A stretch of DNA of 64,000 bases from Deltaproteobacteria bacterium (GCA_002731275.1 PCBK01000029.1:168162-232161), one strand, 5' to 3'; positions 43,718 through 52,232 are shown, counted from the stretch's first letter. Numbers and translations are program-made. The notes: generated from the letters alone by a model not told the origin.

Positions 43718-44923
43718 TTATGCGTCTTTTGTCGAGGCTTTGAGCAACATCGCGGAATGGTTGCCGGTCATCCCGCAAGAAAGGACAAGCGCGTATTGAG
43801 ATTCTCTTTTGAGGGGTTGTTGTGGAACCCAAAGCGGAAAATCTTCTGTGACGTTGTGTACAGAGGGAGTTGCGCTGACTTGTTGTGTGGACAAATCGTG
43901 GACCGCAGCGGCGAGCTGAAGTGCGCTTGATGCCGCGAGACATTCGCCAAAGTAGGCTTTGTGTGCGACAACAGGAATCGATGACAACGCGTCACCAAAT
44001 GCTTGTGAGAGCGCCTGAGCTTCGTGTCGATCGGCTGCAGGATAACCATTGGCGCTCGAAGCGATGAAGCCGATCTCACTTGGTGAGACACCTGCTTCTT
44101 CGAGTGTTTGTTTGATGACGTACGTCGCGCCTTCGGCGTCAGGTGAGATCGGTTGCTCGGCTGTTCCATCAAAGCAGGTGTGGTAGCTGACGATCTCTGC
44201 GAGAGGTTGTGCATCACGTGCAGCAGCATGTGCGGCTGTCTCCATGATGAACAGCGCGGTCCCTTCTCCTAACAGAAATCCATCGCTGTCTTTATCAAAT
44301 GGGGCCATACTATGGGACTTCGAGACCATTTCGTTGGTTTCGTAACCCACGCAGATATGGTAAGAGAGCTCCTCTGAACCACCTGCGAGCATGACCTCTT
44401 CGTAACCACTGCGGATCTGGTCTGCAGAGAAGATCACTGCGTCGAGACCGGAACCAAAGCCGTTGGAGATCGTCGTACTGGAGCGCGTCAGGCCAAAGCG
44501 GTTGTTTCCTTGACTCGGTGGGGAGTTGATCACGAGGTTCGGGAAGTGCATGGGGTTGAGCGACTTGAACCCTTCTGTGAGATACAGCGCGGTAAAATCT
44601 GCGAGAGATGTGAAGCTACCGAATGTCGTCCCAATGGTCAGTCCAAACTTTTCGGGACCAATGGCTTCGATGGTTTCGGCGAGATCTTTTTGGATAGAGG
44701 CGAGGACGAGTAGGGTGTTGCGATCGAGGGTGCGCAGTCCTTTTCGTCCGAGGATCTCTTTGGGGGCAAAGTCCCAAACTTCTCCACCGTGGATTTCTTC
44801 GTCAAACAGAGTGACTTTTTTGAGGCGATGTTCACTTGCCTGGAGACCCTGACCAAAGGCCTCATATCCGATACCCAAGGCCGAGAGGACAGCGGACTTG
44901 GTGATAACAATTGATTGTTTCAT
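43718..44923 (-). CDS. Ketosynthase-like protein without catalytic residues (chain-length-factor-like)
   Basis: 401 residues with the FabF-type thiolase fold over its whole length. At the nucleophile site TTISNGFGSGLDAV replaces the usual TAC(S/A)SG, putting Phe156 where Cys should be. The first His motif (xHGT) reads SSANGYPAAD. The second (GHxxGA) reads FGECLAA. The end has CGMTGNHSAML in place of the FGFGGxN loop. All three catalytic residues are thus lost, as in KS-beta/CLF subunits that pair with an active KS. It lies 20 bases after the intact ketosynthase gene, as in KS-CLF pairs of type II polyketide and aryl polyene systems. Confidence 0.88.
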   Translation of the reverse strand: MKQSIVITKSAVLSALGIGYEAFGQGLQASEHRLKKVTLFDEEIHGGEVWDFAPKEILGRKGLRTLDRNTLLVLASIQKDLAETIEAIGPEKFGLTIGTTFGSFTSLADFTALYLTEGFKSLNPMHFPNLVINSPPSQGNNRFGLTRSSTTISNGFGSGLDAVIFSADQIRSGYEEVMLAGGSEELSYHICVGYETNEMVSKSHSMAPFDKDSDGFLLGEGTALFIMETAAHAAARDAQPLAEIVSYHTCFDGTAEQPISPDAEGATYVIKQTLEEAGVSPSEIGFIASSANGYPAADRHEAQALSQAFGDALSSIPVVAHKAYFGECLAASSALQLAAAVHDLSTQQVSATPSVHNVTEDFPLWVPQQPLKRESQYALVLSCGMTGNHSAMLLKASTKDA

Positions 44924-44943
44924 GAGGGTGCCTTTTGTTACCT

Positions 44944-46185
44944 TTAAGCGAATTTTTGGAAGATCAGCGTCGAGTCATTCCCACCGAACGCGTAGGCGTT
45001 TGATGCAGCGATTTGGACATCTCTTTCGCGCGCTTCGTTGGGTACGTAGTCGAGATCGCAGAGGGGATCTGGAGTTTCGTAATTGAGGGTCGGAGGGATG
45101 ATCCCGTGCTGGAGTGTCAGGCAGGTGGAGACAGCTTCGATGGCGCTAGAGGCACCCATACAGTGTGCGATCATGGCTTTGATCGAGTTGACGGAGCACT
45201 TGTAGGCCTGGTCACCGAGGACTTCTTTGATCACTTGTGTTTCGATCTTGTCGTTTTCTTGTGTACCTGTCCCGTGTGCACAGACATAATCGATCTCGCT
45301 GGGGTTGACACGTGCGTGCTTGAGAGCGTTGACGAGTGCGATCTTTCCGCCCACACCATCTGGGTGTGGGATGCTCATTTTAAACGCGTCACAGCCGAGC
45401 CCGTAACCGAGGAATTCGGCGATGATGTGTGCGCCACGTTTTTTGGCATCGGTGTAACGTTCGAGGACGAGCGCACCAGCACCTTCGCCAATCATCATCC
45501 CCTGGCGGTTTTGATCGAATGGACGGACGTGATCGGGGGACATCGCGCGCAGCTTGTTAAAGCCGACGAACGCGATACGTGAGAGCGCGTCACTGCCGCC
45601 TGCGACCATGACATCGACGCGACCATTTCTAAGCAGGTCAGCGGCGTAACCGATGGCGTAGTTGCCTGCTGCACATGCTGTGGGGATCTGGAAGTTGGGA
45701 CCTTTGAAGCCCTGTGCATATGCGATGTTGTTGGCGATTTTGTGGTTTGGCAGTTTGAGCCACAGGTCAGGGGGGACGTCTTGGGGGCTCTGCTCAACGC
45801 TGATGTCGAGGATCTTATCGAAGATCCCGGGCTCTCCCATTGTCGTTCCGAAGGACACACCTGCGCGGTAGGGGTTGAGCGTCGAGGTGTCGACACCTGA
45901 TTGCTCCATCGCTTGCTTGACAGCTGCGATCGCGAGGTGGGAGGCTCGTCCTGCGCGTGCAGCGAGCTCTGCGGACATGTGTTCTTCGGGCACAAAGCCC
46001 TCGACGGAGCCTGCGCGGTGGGTGTTGAGCTGAGATGTATCGAAAGCCGTGACTTCGCGGATGCCGATATGGCCTGTCTTGAGACTATCCCAGGTCTCTT
46101 GGACGTTGTTGCCGATAGGGCTGACGACGCCAAGTCCTGTGACCACGATTCGCGAATCATCGTCGTGGCGAGCTTTGACTGACAT
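44944..46185 (-). CDS. Beta-ketoacyl-ACP synthase II (KS-alpha)
   Basis: 413 residues, complete FabF-type ketosynthase. Nucleophile Cys171 in IPTACAAGNYAIG, first His in CAHGTGTQEND, Lys and second His in NSIKAMIAHCMGASSAIEA, and the loop SNAYAFGGNDSTLIF. It condenses an acyl thioester with malonyl-ACP. It is followed by the inactive ketosynthase-like partner and preceded by the ketoreductase (75-base gap). It may therefore act as KS-alpha of a heterodimer and not as housekeeping FabF. Confidence 0.95.
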   Translation of the reverse strand: MSVKARHDDDSRIVVTGLGVVSPIGNNVQETWDSLKTGHIGIREVTAFDTSQLNTHRAGSVEGFVPEEHMSAELAARAGRASHLAIAAVKQAMEQSGVDTSTLNPYRAGVSFGTTMGEPGIFDKILDISVEQSPQDVPPDLWLKLPNHKIANNIAYAQGFKGPNFQIPTACAAGNYAIGYAADLLRNGRVDVMVAGGSDALSRIAFVGFNKLRAMSPDHVRPFDQNRQGMMIGEGAGALVLERYTDAKKRGAHIIAEFLGYGLGCDAFKMSIPHPDGVGGKIALVNALKHARVNPSEIDYVCAHGTGTQENDKIETQVIKEVLGDQAYKCSVNSIKAMIAHCMGASSAIEAVSTCLTLQHGIIPPTLNYETPDPLCDLDYVPNEARERDVQIAASNAYAFGGNDSTLIFQKFA

Positions 46186-46260
46186 GGTGTTTTCCTCTCT
46201 ACACGGTGTAAATGTAAGAGTCTGGAGGGGAGGTGTTGTTGGGTGTATGGGGAGACGCTG

Positions 46261-46998
46261 TTAACAGGTCATCCCACCATCGATGACAAACACCTGGCCC
46301 GTGATATAAGACGCCTTGTCGGACATAAGGAAGGCAGTGATATCTGCGACTTCGTCTGCATTTCCAAAGCGCTTCATTGGGATCATCGCGAGGATTTGTT
46401 CGCGCATTTTCTCGGGAACACTCGATACCATGTCTGTGTCGATAAATCCAGGTGCGACAACGTTTACACGGACATTTCTCTGCGCACATTCCTTGGCAAG
46501 AGAACGGCTTAGTCCGATAATACCGGCTTTTGATGCTGAGTAGTTGACTTGGCCTGCGACACCCACGACACCTGATACGGATGACATATTGATCACCGCG
46601 CCGTGCTTTTGCTTGAGCAGGTGTGGTACGGCTGCACGACACATGTAGAATGTGCCGTTGAGGTTTGTTTGGATGACATCGTGCCAGTAGTCTTCAGGCA
46701 TCATAAACAATGTGCGATCCTTGTTGATACCAGCGTTGTTGATCAGCGTATCAAGTCCATCCATGCGATCTTTGGCTTCTGCAAATAACTCTTTTGCTTG
46801 CGCGAAGTCGGAGACATCCGATTGGATGGCCTCTACCTTTCCTGGCGCGTCGGATAACTCTTCGACCAGCGCATTGGCCGCTTCCTCGTTGGAGCGGTAA
46901 CTGAAGATCACGTGCGCGCCTTCTCGTGCGATACGTTGGACGATGGCTTTCCCTATGCCGCGACTTCCCCCTGTGATCAAAACCTTTCGAGTGTTCAT
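46261..46998 (-). CDS. fabG: 3-oxoacyl-ACP reductase (ketoreductase), FabG-like
   Basis: 245 residues. Cofactor loop TGGSRGIGKAI, NNAG in LINNAGINKD, catalytic Ser and YxxxK in MSSVSGVVGVAGQVNYSASKAG, and the end GQVFVIDGGM. It reduces 3-oxoacyl-ACP with NADPH. It is the first gene of the operon; a 24-base inverted repeat covers its putative promoter. Whether this is the cell's only FabG cannot be told here. Confidence 0.94.
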   Translation of the reverse strand: MNTRKVLITGGSRGIGKAIVQRIAREGAHVIFSYRSNEEAANALVEELSDAPGKVEAIQSDVSDFAQAKELFAEAKDRMDGLDTLINNAGINKDRTLFMMPEDYWHDVIQTNLNGTFYMCRAAVPHLLKQKHGAVINMSSVSGVVGVAGQVNYSASKAGIIGLSRSLAKECAQRNVRVNVVAPGFIDTDMVSSVPEKMREQILAMIPMKRFGNADEVADITAFLMSDKASYITGQVFVIDGGMTC

Positions 46999-47058
46999 CG
47001 TATGTTCCCTCGCCTTGCGTGTCGGTTATGCCGAAAGAATCTAGCATCTCTTTCGTCG

Positions 47059-47087
47059 TGTATACTGGTCCAGTTTTCAAAAACCGG
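47059..47087 (-). promoter_or_regulatory. Putative promoter of the ketoreductase-ketosynthase operon
   Basis: On the minus strand TATACA (47059-47064) is a good -10 box; 17 bases upstream is a poor -35, CCGGTT (47082-47087). The start would lie about 55 bases ahead of the fabG ATG. A weak -35 suggests need for an activator or a leaky, repressed promoter. Confidence 0.4.
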
Positions 47088-47090
47088 ACC
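47067..47090. promoter_or_regulatory. 24-base inverted repeat over the fabG promoter
   Basis: Arms GGTCCAGTTTT and AAAACCGGACC with a 2-base spacer and one mismatch in eleven. It spans the -35 box and spacer of the putative promoter, as expected for an operator. The regulator is not encoded next to it. Confidence 0.6.
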
Positions 47091-47140
47091 ATCATAGGTG
47101 TCTTGTCTTTGGAATGCAAGGTCTTTCTAGCTTCGGTGAA

Positions 47141-47170
47141 TTGACACGTAGACGCTCCTCAAGTTATCAG
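47141..47170 (+). promoter_or_regulatory. Sigma-70-like promoter for rlmB
   Basis: Perfect -35 TTGACA (47141-47146) and a fair -10 TATCAG (47165-47170) with an 18-base spacer, 43 bases ahead of the ATG. Confidence 0.45.
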
Positions 47171-47212
47171 TGAAAGCTGATCAAAACCCGAAGTGTCAGT
47201 GGAGGCATATGG

Positions 47213-48124
47213 ATGGCAAAAAGACATCGCAGTCACAAACAGAGGAAAGAAACATCACAGACCAAGAGTTCATCCCCTTCTAAGGAGAGGGGAGGGCGGG
47301 ATGAGCGTGGGCGTAAAAAGCGCGCGTATGATCCGCTACGGAGGGATGTTGCTCGTCATGACACCGCCGAAAAAGAGGAGCAGCGTACCGATGAGAAGGA
47401 GTGGGTGTACGGTGTGCATCCTGTCGAGGAGTGGTTGTCCGAGCGTGCTGACAAGATCGAGGAGTTGTTTCTCTCTTCTGAGCGCAAGGATCAAGTGGTC
47501 GCGAGGATGATCCGTCAGGCAAATGACGAGGGCGTGTTGATCCGGCATCGACCCCGTACCTATTTTGACCGACTCTTTCCCCAAAAAAACCATCAGGGGA
47601 TCGCGATCCGATGTCGACAGTTTGCGTATGCTGCGTTTGATGACTTGATCGGACAGCTCGATCAAGGTCCGATCGTCTTTTTGACGGGGATTCAAGATCC
47701 TGGAAACCTCGGAGCAATGATTCGATCTGCTCGTGCTTTTGGTGCACACGCTATCTTGTTAAGTCAGCGAGATAGTTGCCCCGTGAATGGGACTGTGATC
47801 AGGGCTTCAGCTGGCGCGACTGCATCTCTTCCGATCGCACTTGTGAGGAACGCAAGCCAGGCCGTGAAGCAGCTCAAAGAGGCTGGTTGGTGGATTCTTG
47901 GACTGGCTCTTGGCGGCGCGCCTTTGGCCCAATTTGATCTCGATCGTCCAGCTGTCTTCTTGCTCGGAGAGGAAGGAAAGGGGTTGAAGCCTTCATTACA
48001 AAAGAACTGTGACGCTTTATTGGAGATTCCCATGGCTGATGGGTGGGATTCTTTGAACGTTGCGACTTGTGGTGCGGTGGTTTTGTACGAATGGGCGCGA
48101 CAAACTGGATTTGCGAAATCTTAG
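47213..48124 (+). CDS. rlmB: TrmH/SpoU-family RNA 2'-O-methyltransferase, RlmB-like
   Basis: 303 residues with GGAGG seven bases before the ATG. After a very basic N-terminal tail of about 60 residues come the substrate-binding domain (WVYGVHPVEEWLSERADKIEELFLS) and the knotted SPOUT domain. Motifs: FLTGIQDPGNLGAMIRSARAFGAHAILL, NGTVIRASAGATASLPI, FLLGEEGKGL and DSLNVATCGAVVLYEW. It transfers a methyl group from S-adenosylmethionine to a ribose in rRNA. RlmB modifies G2251 of 23S rRNA; a tRNA target cannot be ruled out. The Lys/Arg/Ser tail is longer than in E. coli RlmB. Confidence 0.88.
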   Translation: MAKRHRSHKQRKETSQTKSSSPSKERGGRDERGRKKRAYDPLRRDVARHDTAEKEEQRTDEKEWVYGVHPVEEWLSERADKIEELFLSSERKDQVVARMIRQANDEGVLIRHRPRTYFDRLFPQKNHQGIAIRCRQFAYAAFDDLIGQLDQGPIVFLTGIQDPGNLGAMIRSARAFGAHAILLSQRDSCPVNGTVIRASAGATASLPIALVRNASQAVKQLKEAGWWILGLALGGAPLAQFDLDRPAVFLLGEEGKGLKPSLQKNCDALLEIPMADGWDSLNVATCGAVVLYEWARQTGFAKS

Positions 48125-48497
48125 ACAGGACAGTCGATTACAGGAAATGACAGTGGAGAGCGAACCCTTTTTTATGGGGCTGCGTCTTAATGAAGGCTTG
48201 TGGAGAACGATCTCTTGCTCGATCTTCTGTCACTGAGATGGTGTCCTGGATACCTTCTGACAGTCGATCTCCCCAAAACGACCCCAGAGCAAGCTTTACT
48301 CGATGAATAGAGCGATTCTGAGGCTGGTAAAAAAACACAATGTTTTTAAGGGGAAAGAAAAACTTGAGAAAAAAGTCTTGACTTTGAGAATCGAATCCGC
48401 TAATAACAGGCGTCCAACGACGAAGAGTCACAAACGAGACTTTCAAAGCGTTGGAAGCTTCATTCAAAAACAAGTGTGTTTTTCGAGTGGATGTAAT
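48125..48497. other. Intergenic region upstream of the tRNA-tuf operon
   Basis: 373 bases with no protein gene. It holds the promoter of the tRNA-tuf operon at 48378-48406 and a leader of about 85 bases to the first tRNA. Confidence 0.7.
48378..48406 (+). promoter_or_regulatory. Sigma-70 promoter of the tRNA-tuf operon
   Basis: TTGACT (48378-48383) and TAATAA (48401-48406) with a 17-base spacer, close to consensus, about 90 bases ahead of the first tRNA. The position fits a strong growth-linked promoter for the stable RNA genes and tuf. Confidence 0.7.
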
Positions 48498-48570
48498 GCT
48501 GGCATAGCTCAGTTGGTAGAGCAGCTGATTTGTAATCAGCAGGTCGCAGGTTCGACCCCTGTTGCCAGCT
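48498..48570 (+). tRNA. tRNA-Thr (anticodon TGT)
   Basis: 73 bases, no encoded CCA. Acceptor GCTGGCA/TGCCAGC, D-arm with AGCTCAGTTGGTAGAGC, anticodon stem GCTGA/TCAGC with loop TTTGTAA, T-loop TTCGACC. First of four tRNAs upstream of tuf, in the E. coli thrU-tyrU-glyT-thrT order. Confidence 0.97.
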
Positions 48571-48612
48571 TTTAACTTCTTTGTTTTAGAAGTTTCTTTG
48601 AAAAAAGAAATC

Positions 48613-48695
48613 GGAGGAGTTCCCGAGTGGCCAAAGGGAACAGACTGTAAATCTGTCGTCGTACGACTTCGAAGGTTCGAATCCTTCCTCCTCCA
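48613..48695 (+). tRNA. tRNA-Tyr (anticodon GTA)
   Basis: 83 bases with a long variable arm, as expected for bacterial tRNA-Tyr. Acceptor GGAGGAG/CTCCTCC, anticodon stem ACAGA/TCTGT with loop CTGTAAA, T-stem GAAGG/CCTTC. No encoded CCA. Confidence 0.97.
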
Positions 48696-48698
48696 CAT

Positions 48699-48771
<73 letters not shown>

Positions 48772-48786
48772 CTTTTTTTTGCCTTG

Positions 48787-48816
48787 CCCCATCTTTTGCG
48801 TTTTTGAGAGATGGGG
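48787..48816 (+). other. Hairpin in the tRNA-Gly/tRNA-Thr spacer
   Basis: CCCCATCT and AGATGGGG (8-base stem, 14-base loop) between two tRNAs. Probably a processing or stability element of the precursor RNA; there is no T-run after it. Confidence 0.5.
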
Positions 48817-48826
48817 TAAAATTGTT

Positions 48827-48899
48827 GCCTATGTAGCTCAGGTGGTAGAGCACATCCTTGGTAAGGATGAGGTCACCGGTTCAAATCCGGTCATAGGCT
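48827..48899 (+). tRNA. tRNA-Thr (anticodon GGT)
   Basis: 73 bases. Acceptor GCCTATG/CATAGGC, anticodon stem CATCC/GGATG with loop TTGGTAA, T-stem CCGGT with loop TCAAAT. Last tRNA before tuf; with the first it gives two Thr isoacceptors in one operon. Confidence 0.97.
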
Positions 48900-49170
48900 T
48901 TCGGCAAAAGGTCGCCTCCCTCTTGTAGGTGACCCAGCAGCGAATCAAGTTTCTATATATCCTTTATATAGGGTATCTCACCATCCTCCGCCTTATCATG
49001 ATGTATATGGTTGAGATAGTGACATAGGGGTAGAGAGCAAGGTGCAAGCCTGCCTGGCCCATCACAGTTCGTTCCGTTAAGCTACCTTGTTGTAAGGTGG
49101 TTTGGCGGATTTCTGTATATTTACAAATATCCATTTTATACCCTCTTGTCAATTACGGAGTCAGGGCACG
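48900..49170 (+). promoter_or_regulatory. Structured leader between tRNA-Thr and tuf
   Basis: 271 bases with no gene. Three hairpins are visible: GGTCGCCT/AGGTGACC at 48910-48934, TATCTCACCAT paired with ATGGTTGAGATA at 48974-49018 (one bulged base), and ACCTT/AAGGT near 49083-49098. Only the last lies close to the tuf ribosome-binding site (GGAG at 49157-49160). Such a leader could control RNA processing or tuf translation. Confidence 0.45.
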
Positions 49171-50364
49171 ATGTCAAAAGAAAAATTTGAAAGGAGCAAG
49201 CCTCACGTCAACGTTGGGACCATCGGTCACGTCGACCACGGCAAAACAACTCTTACTGCGGCTATCACCAAAACTTTGGGAAGCAAAGGATCGGCTGAAT
49301 TCGTTCCCTTCGATCAAATTGACAAAGCTCCCGAAGAGCGTGAGCGTGGTGTTACTATTAACACTTCCCACGTCGAGTACGAATCTGATAACCGTCACTA
49401 TGCACACGTTGACTGCCCCGGTCACGCCGACTATATCAAAAACATGATTACCGGTGCGGCGCAGATGGACGGTGCGATTCTTGTTGTTTCTGCTGCTGAT
49501 GGTGCAATGCCCCAAACACGTGAGCACGTTCTCCTCGCTCGTCAGGTTAACGTTCCTTACCTCGTTGTCTTCTTGAACAAGTGTGACATCGTTGATGATG
49601 AAGAACTTCTTGAGCTTGTCGATATGGAAGTTCGTGAACTTCTTACCGACTACGAGTTCCCCGGAGATGACACTCCTGTTATCCAAGGTAGTGCACTCGC
49701 TGCATTGAACAGTGATGACTGGCAAAGTGATGACTGCAAACCCATCATGGAATTGGTTGATGCACTCGACACTTACATCCCCGAGCCAGAGCGCGCAATT
49801 GACAAAGCTTTCTTGATGCCAATCGAAGACGTCTTCACCATCTCCGGTCGTGGTACTGTTGTGACTGGTCGTGTTGAGCGTGGTATCGTTAAAGTTGGTG
49901 ACGAAGTTGAGATCGTTGGTTTCCAAGAGACTCGCAAGATCGTCGTCACTGGTGTTGAAATGTTCCGTAAACTTCTCGACGAAGGTCGTGCAGGTGATAA
50001 CTGTGGTATTCTTCTCCGTGGTATCAAGCGTGATGAAGTTGAGCGTGGACAAGTCCTCGCGAAGCCCGGAAGCATCACTCCTCACACCAAATTCAAGTCT
50101 GAGGTTTACATCCTGAGCAAAGACGAAGGTGGACGTCACACTCCTTTCTTCAAAGGATACCGTCCCCAGTTCTACCTCCGTACAACTGACGTGACTGGCA
50201 TTATCCACCTTCCCGAAGGTGTTGAGATGGTTATGCCTGGCGACAACATCGCAATGGAAGTTGAGCTCATCACTCCAGTCGCGATCGAAAAAGAACTTCG
50301 CTTCGCAATCCGCGAAGGTGGTCGTACAGTCGGCGCCGGTGTTGTGAGTGAAATCGTCGAATAA
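49171..50364 (+). CDS. tuf: Translation elongation factor Tu
   Basis: 397 residues from the ATG at 49171 (CGGAG upstream). [15 protein letters not shown] (P-loop), [21 protein letters not shown] (G3), and NKCD (G4) are intact. Domains 2 and 3 show [13 protein letters not shown] and [15 protein letters not shown]-Tu carries aminoacyl-tRNA to the ribosome. The gene lies between tRNA-Thr and tRNA-Trp. Confidence 0.99.
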   Translation: MSKEKFERSKPHVNVGTIGHVDHGKTTLTAAITKTLGSKGSAEFVPFDQIDKAPEERERGVTINTSHVEYESDNRHYAHVDCPGHADYIKNMITGAAQMDGAILVVSAADGAMPQTREHVLLARQVNVPYLVVFLNKCDIVDDEELLELVDMEVRELLTDYEFPGDDTPVIQGSALAALNSDDWQSDDCKPIMELVDALDTYIPEPERAIDKAFLMPIEDVFTISGRGTVVTGRVERGIVKVGDEVEIVGFQETRKIVVTGVEMFRKLLDEGRAGDNCGILLRGIKRDEVERGQVLAKPGSITPHTKFKSEVYILSKDEGGRHTPFFKGYRPQFYLRTTDVTGIIHLPEGVEMVMPGDNIAMEVELITPVAIEKELRFAIREGGRTVGAGVVSEIVE

Positions 50365-50404
50365 GATTTCGATTTGAAGGTGTCATGAGAGTGACATTTT
50401 CAGT

Positions 50405-50477
50405 AGGCTAGTAGCTCAATTGGTAGAGCAACGGATTCCAAATCCGTAGGTTGGGGGTTCAAGTCCTCTCTGGCCTG
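50405..50477 (+). tRNA. tRNA-Trp (anticodon CCA)
   Basis: 73 bases. Acceptor AGGCTAG/CTGGCCT with one G-U pair and G as discriminator, anticodon stem ACGGA/TCCGT with loop TTCCAAA. Located between tuf and secE, as in many bacteria. Confidence 0.97.
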
Positions 50478-50519
50478 TTTGGTTAATGTGAAGACCGCAT
50501 TCGTCGAGTTTGATAGAAC

Positions 50520-50549
50520 ATCCCAGGTGATACACCGCCTGGGATTTTT
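50520..50549 (+). terminator. Terminator-like hairpin between tRNA-Trp and secE
   Basis: ATCCCAGG and CCTGGGAT (8-base perfect stem, 10-base loop) followed by TTTTC. It would end or attenuate the tRNA-tuf transcript before secE. Confidence 0.65.
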
Positions 50550-50597
50550 CTTGCTCAGTCGTCTGCGGTTTTCGTGAATAAAACGAGGCTCTCTCAT

Positions 50598-50999
50598 ATG
50601 AATACAAATACACGTTGGGTGTTTTTGGGTTTCCTTGCCATTGGAATGTTGACCGCCTGGGTTTTGGGTGAAGGTCTTCAAACTCTTTTCTTCTGGCTTC
50701 GTCGCTACAATGTTCGTGATGTTGAGATTCTCGGCAGCGCGTTTACATTGGCAAGCTTGCTTGGTGTTGTGATTACTGCGGTCGCAGGTTTCCTGTTGTG
50801 GAAGAACGACAACATCAACACCTCCTCTCACGAGGTTGTCGAAGAGTTGCGCAAAGTGACATGGCCCGATGGGAAAGATACCCAAACATCAACCATCGTT
50901 GTGATCATCACCACTATTATTATGTCCGCGTTGTTGTGGGGCTTTGACTTTGTCTGGGCCTGGGCAACTGGATTGATCTACGGTGGTGGTGCCGGCTGA
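50598..50999 (+). CDS. secE: Preprotein translocase subunit SecE
   Basis: 133 residues from the ATG at 50598 (GAGG upstream). Three membrane helices: residues of about 6-27, 47-68 and 100-128. The conserved amphipathic segment VVEELRKVTWPDGKDTQTST precedes the last helix. With SecY and SecG it forms the export channel. It is followed after 31 bases by nusG. Confidence 0.96.
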   Translation: MNTNTRWVFLGFLAIGMLTAWVLGEGLQTLFFWLRRYNVRDVEILGSAFTLASLLGVVITAVAGFLLWKNDNINTSSHEVVEELRKVTWPDGKDTQTSTIVVIITTIIMSALLWGFDFVWAWATGLIYGGGAG

Positions 51000-51030
51000 G
51001 AATTCTCACCTTTGACCTTCGGAGGCCTCT

Positions 51031-51585
51031 ATGTCAGACGACATCAAGCTCAGATGGTATGTGGTAAACACGTACTCTGGGTATGAAAAGAAGGCAAAAC
51101 TAAGTCTTCAAAAACGTATTGAAACAGAAGAACTTGAGCAGTTCTTTGGGGATGTTGAGACTGAGATCTTGATCCCTGTAGAGACCCTCGAAGAAGTTCG
51201 CAAAGGTGAGAAGAAGAGCTCCGAACGCAAATTTTTTCCGGGTTACATGTTCATTCGTATGCATTTGAACGAAGAGACATGGCACTTGGTGAAAGATACG
51301 CCTAAGATCACTGGTTTTGTGGGCAACAAAGATCGTCCAGTGCCAGTGAGCCAGGCCGAAGTCAACCGAATCAGACGTCAGATGGAAGAAGGGATCCAGC
51401 GTCCCAAACCATTGGTCGAATTCGAGAATGGGGAAGAGGTCCGCGTTATCGACGGTCCTTTCACCAACTTCAATGGCGTGATCGAAGAAGTGAAACCAGA
51501 CAAGGGCAAGGTCCGTGTTATGGTCAGTATCTTTGGTCGCGAAACACCTGTCGAACTCGACTTTATGCAAGTCGAAAAACTCTAA
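51031..51585 (+). CDS. nusG: Transcription termination/antitermination factor NusG
   Basis: 184 residues. NGN domain with WYVVNTYSGYEKKAKLSLQKRIE and FFPGYMFIRM, then a KOW domain with GEEVRVIDGPFTNFNGVIEEVKPDKGKVRVMVSIFGR. It binds RNA polymerase and links it to Rho or the ribosome. Confidence 0.98.
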   Translation: MSDDIKLRWYVVNTYSGYEKKAKLSLQKRIETEELEQFFGDVETEILIPVETLEEVRKGEKKSSERKFFPGYMFIRMHLNEETWHLVKDTPKITGFVGNKDRPVPVSQAEVNRIRRQMEEGIQRPKPLVEFENGEEVRVIDGPFTNFNGVIEEVKPDKGKVRVMVSIFGRETPVELDFMQVEKL

Positions 51586-51636
51586 CTCCGCTGTGTCCCA
51601 GCGGAGTGAAGATGTGCAATGTAAAAGGAAGGTATC

Positions 51637-52077
51637 ATGGCGAAGAAAGTGATGGCAGAGGTCAAGCTCCAGTGTCCCGCTGGAAAGGCAAACCCCTCTC
51701 CACCAGTTGGTCCTGCATTGGGTCAGCACGGTGTGAATATTATGGAGTTTGTCAAGCAATTTAACGCCAAAACTGCCAAGCAAGAAGGCATGGTGATTCC
51801 AGTTGTGATCACGATCTATGCGGATCGTTCATTCACATTTATCACCAAAAGCCCACCAGCTTCGATTTTGATCAAAAAAGCTATCGGTCTTCGCACTGAT
51901 GGAAAACCTGGTACAGGTGCCAACAAACCCGGTAAGGAAAAAGTTGGTACAATCACCTGGGATCAACTCGAAGAGATCGCAAAGATCAAGATGGAAGATC
52001 TGAACGCCGTGGATATGGAAGGCGCAAGAAAGATTATCGCAGGAACAGCCCGCTCCATGGGTGTTGATGTCCGATAG
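51637..52077 (+). CDS. rplK: Ribosomal protein L11
   Basis: 146 residues. [37 protein letters not shown] is the conserved N-domain and [27 protein letters not shown] the RNA-binding C-domain. A terminator-like hairpin separates it from rplA. Confidence 0.99.
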   Translation: MAKKVMAEVKLQCPAGKANPSPPVGPALGQHGVNIMEFVKQFNAKTAKQEGMVIPVVITIYADRSFTFITKSPPASILIKKAIGLRTDGKPGTGANKPGKEKVGTITWDQLEEIAKIKMEDLNAVDMEGARKIIAGTARSMGVDVR

Positions 52078-52101
52078 TCCTACTTCTTATCCCCGCGAAA
52101 T

Positions 52102-52129
52102 AAAGGCCGGTTTGTGTCGGCCTTTTGTC
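52102..52129 (+). terminator. Terminator-like hairpin between rplK and rplA
   Basis: AAAGGCCG and CGGCCTTT (8-base perfect stem, 8-base loop) with the stem running into TTTTGTCT. It lies inside a ribosomal protein operon, so it is probably an attenuator with partial read-through. Confidence 0.65.
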
Positions 52130-52232
52130 TTCTAAACGAACCCATTACAATGTGTGGACGTCTGGACTACCTCCCCAACCAGCGTTGTTGGGATGAGACT
52201 GGATGCCGAACCACTGGTAGGAGTCATACACA

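Noticed and set aside
46751..47119. 122-residue frame overlapping fabG and its promoter
   Set aside because: Shifted frame of fabG; covers the regulatory region and has no protein signature.
48138..48698. 186-residue minus-strand frame
   Set aside because: It is antisense to tRNA-Thr and tRNA-Tyr; its GNRGRTCDLLITNQLLYQLSYA segment is the known false protein made from tRNA-Thr complements.
49174..50208. 344-residue frame antisense to tuf
   Set aside because: Long antisense frames over highly expressed genes with biased codons are common; it has no family features.
52140..52232. Possible L1-binding RNA in the rplK-rplA gap
   Set aside because: GTGTGGACG near 52152 recalls the L1 site of 23S rRNA, but I cannot form the full consensus fold; too weak to call.
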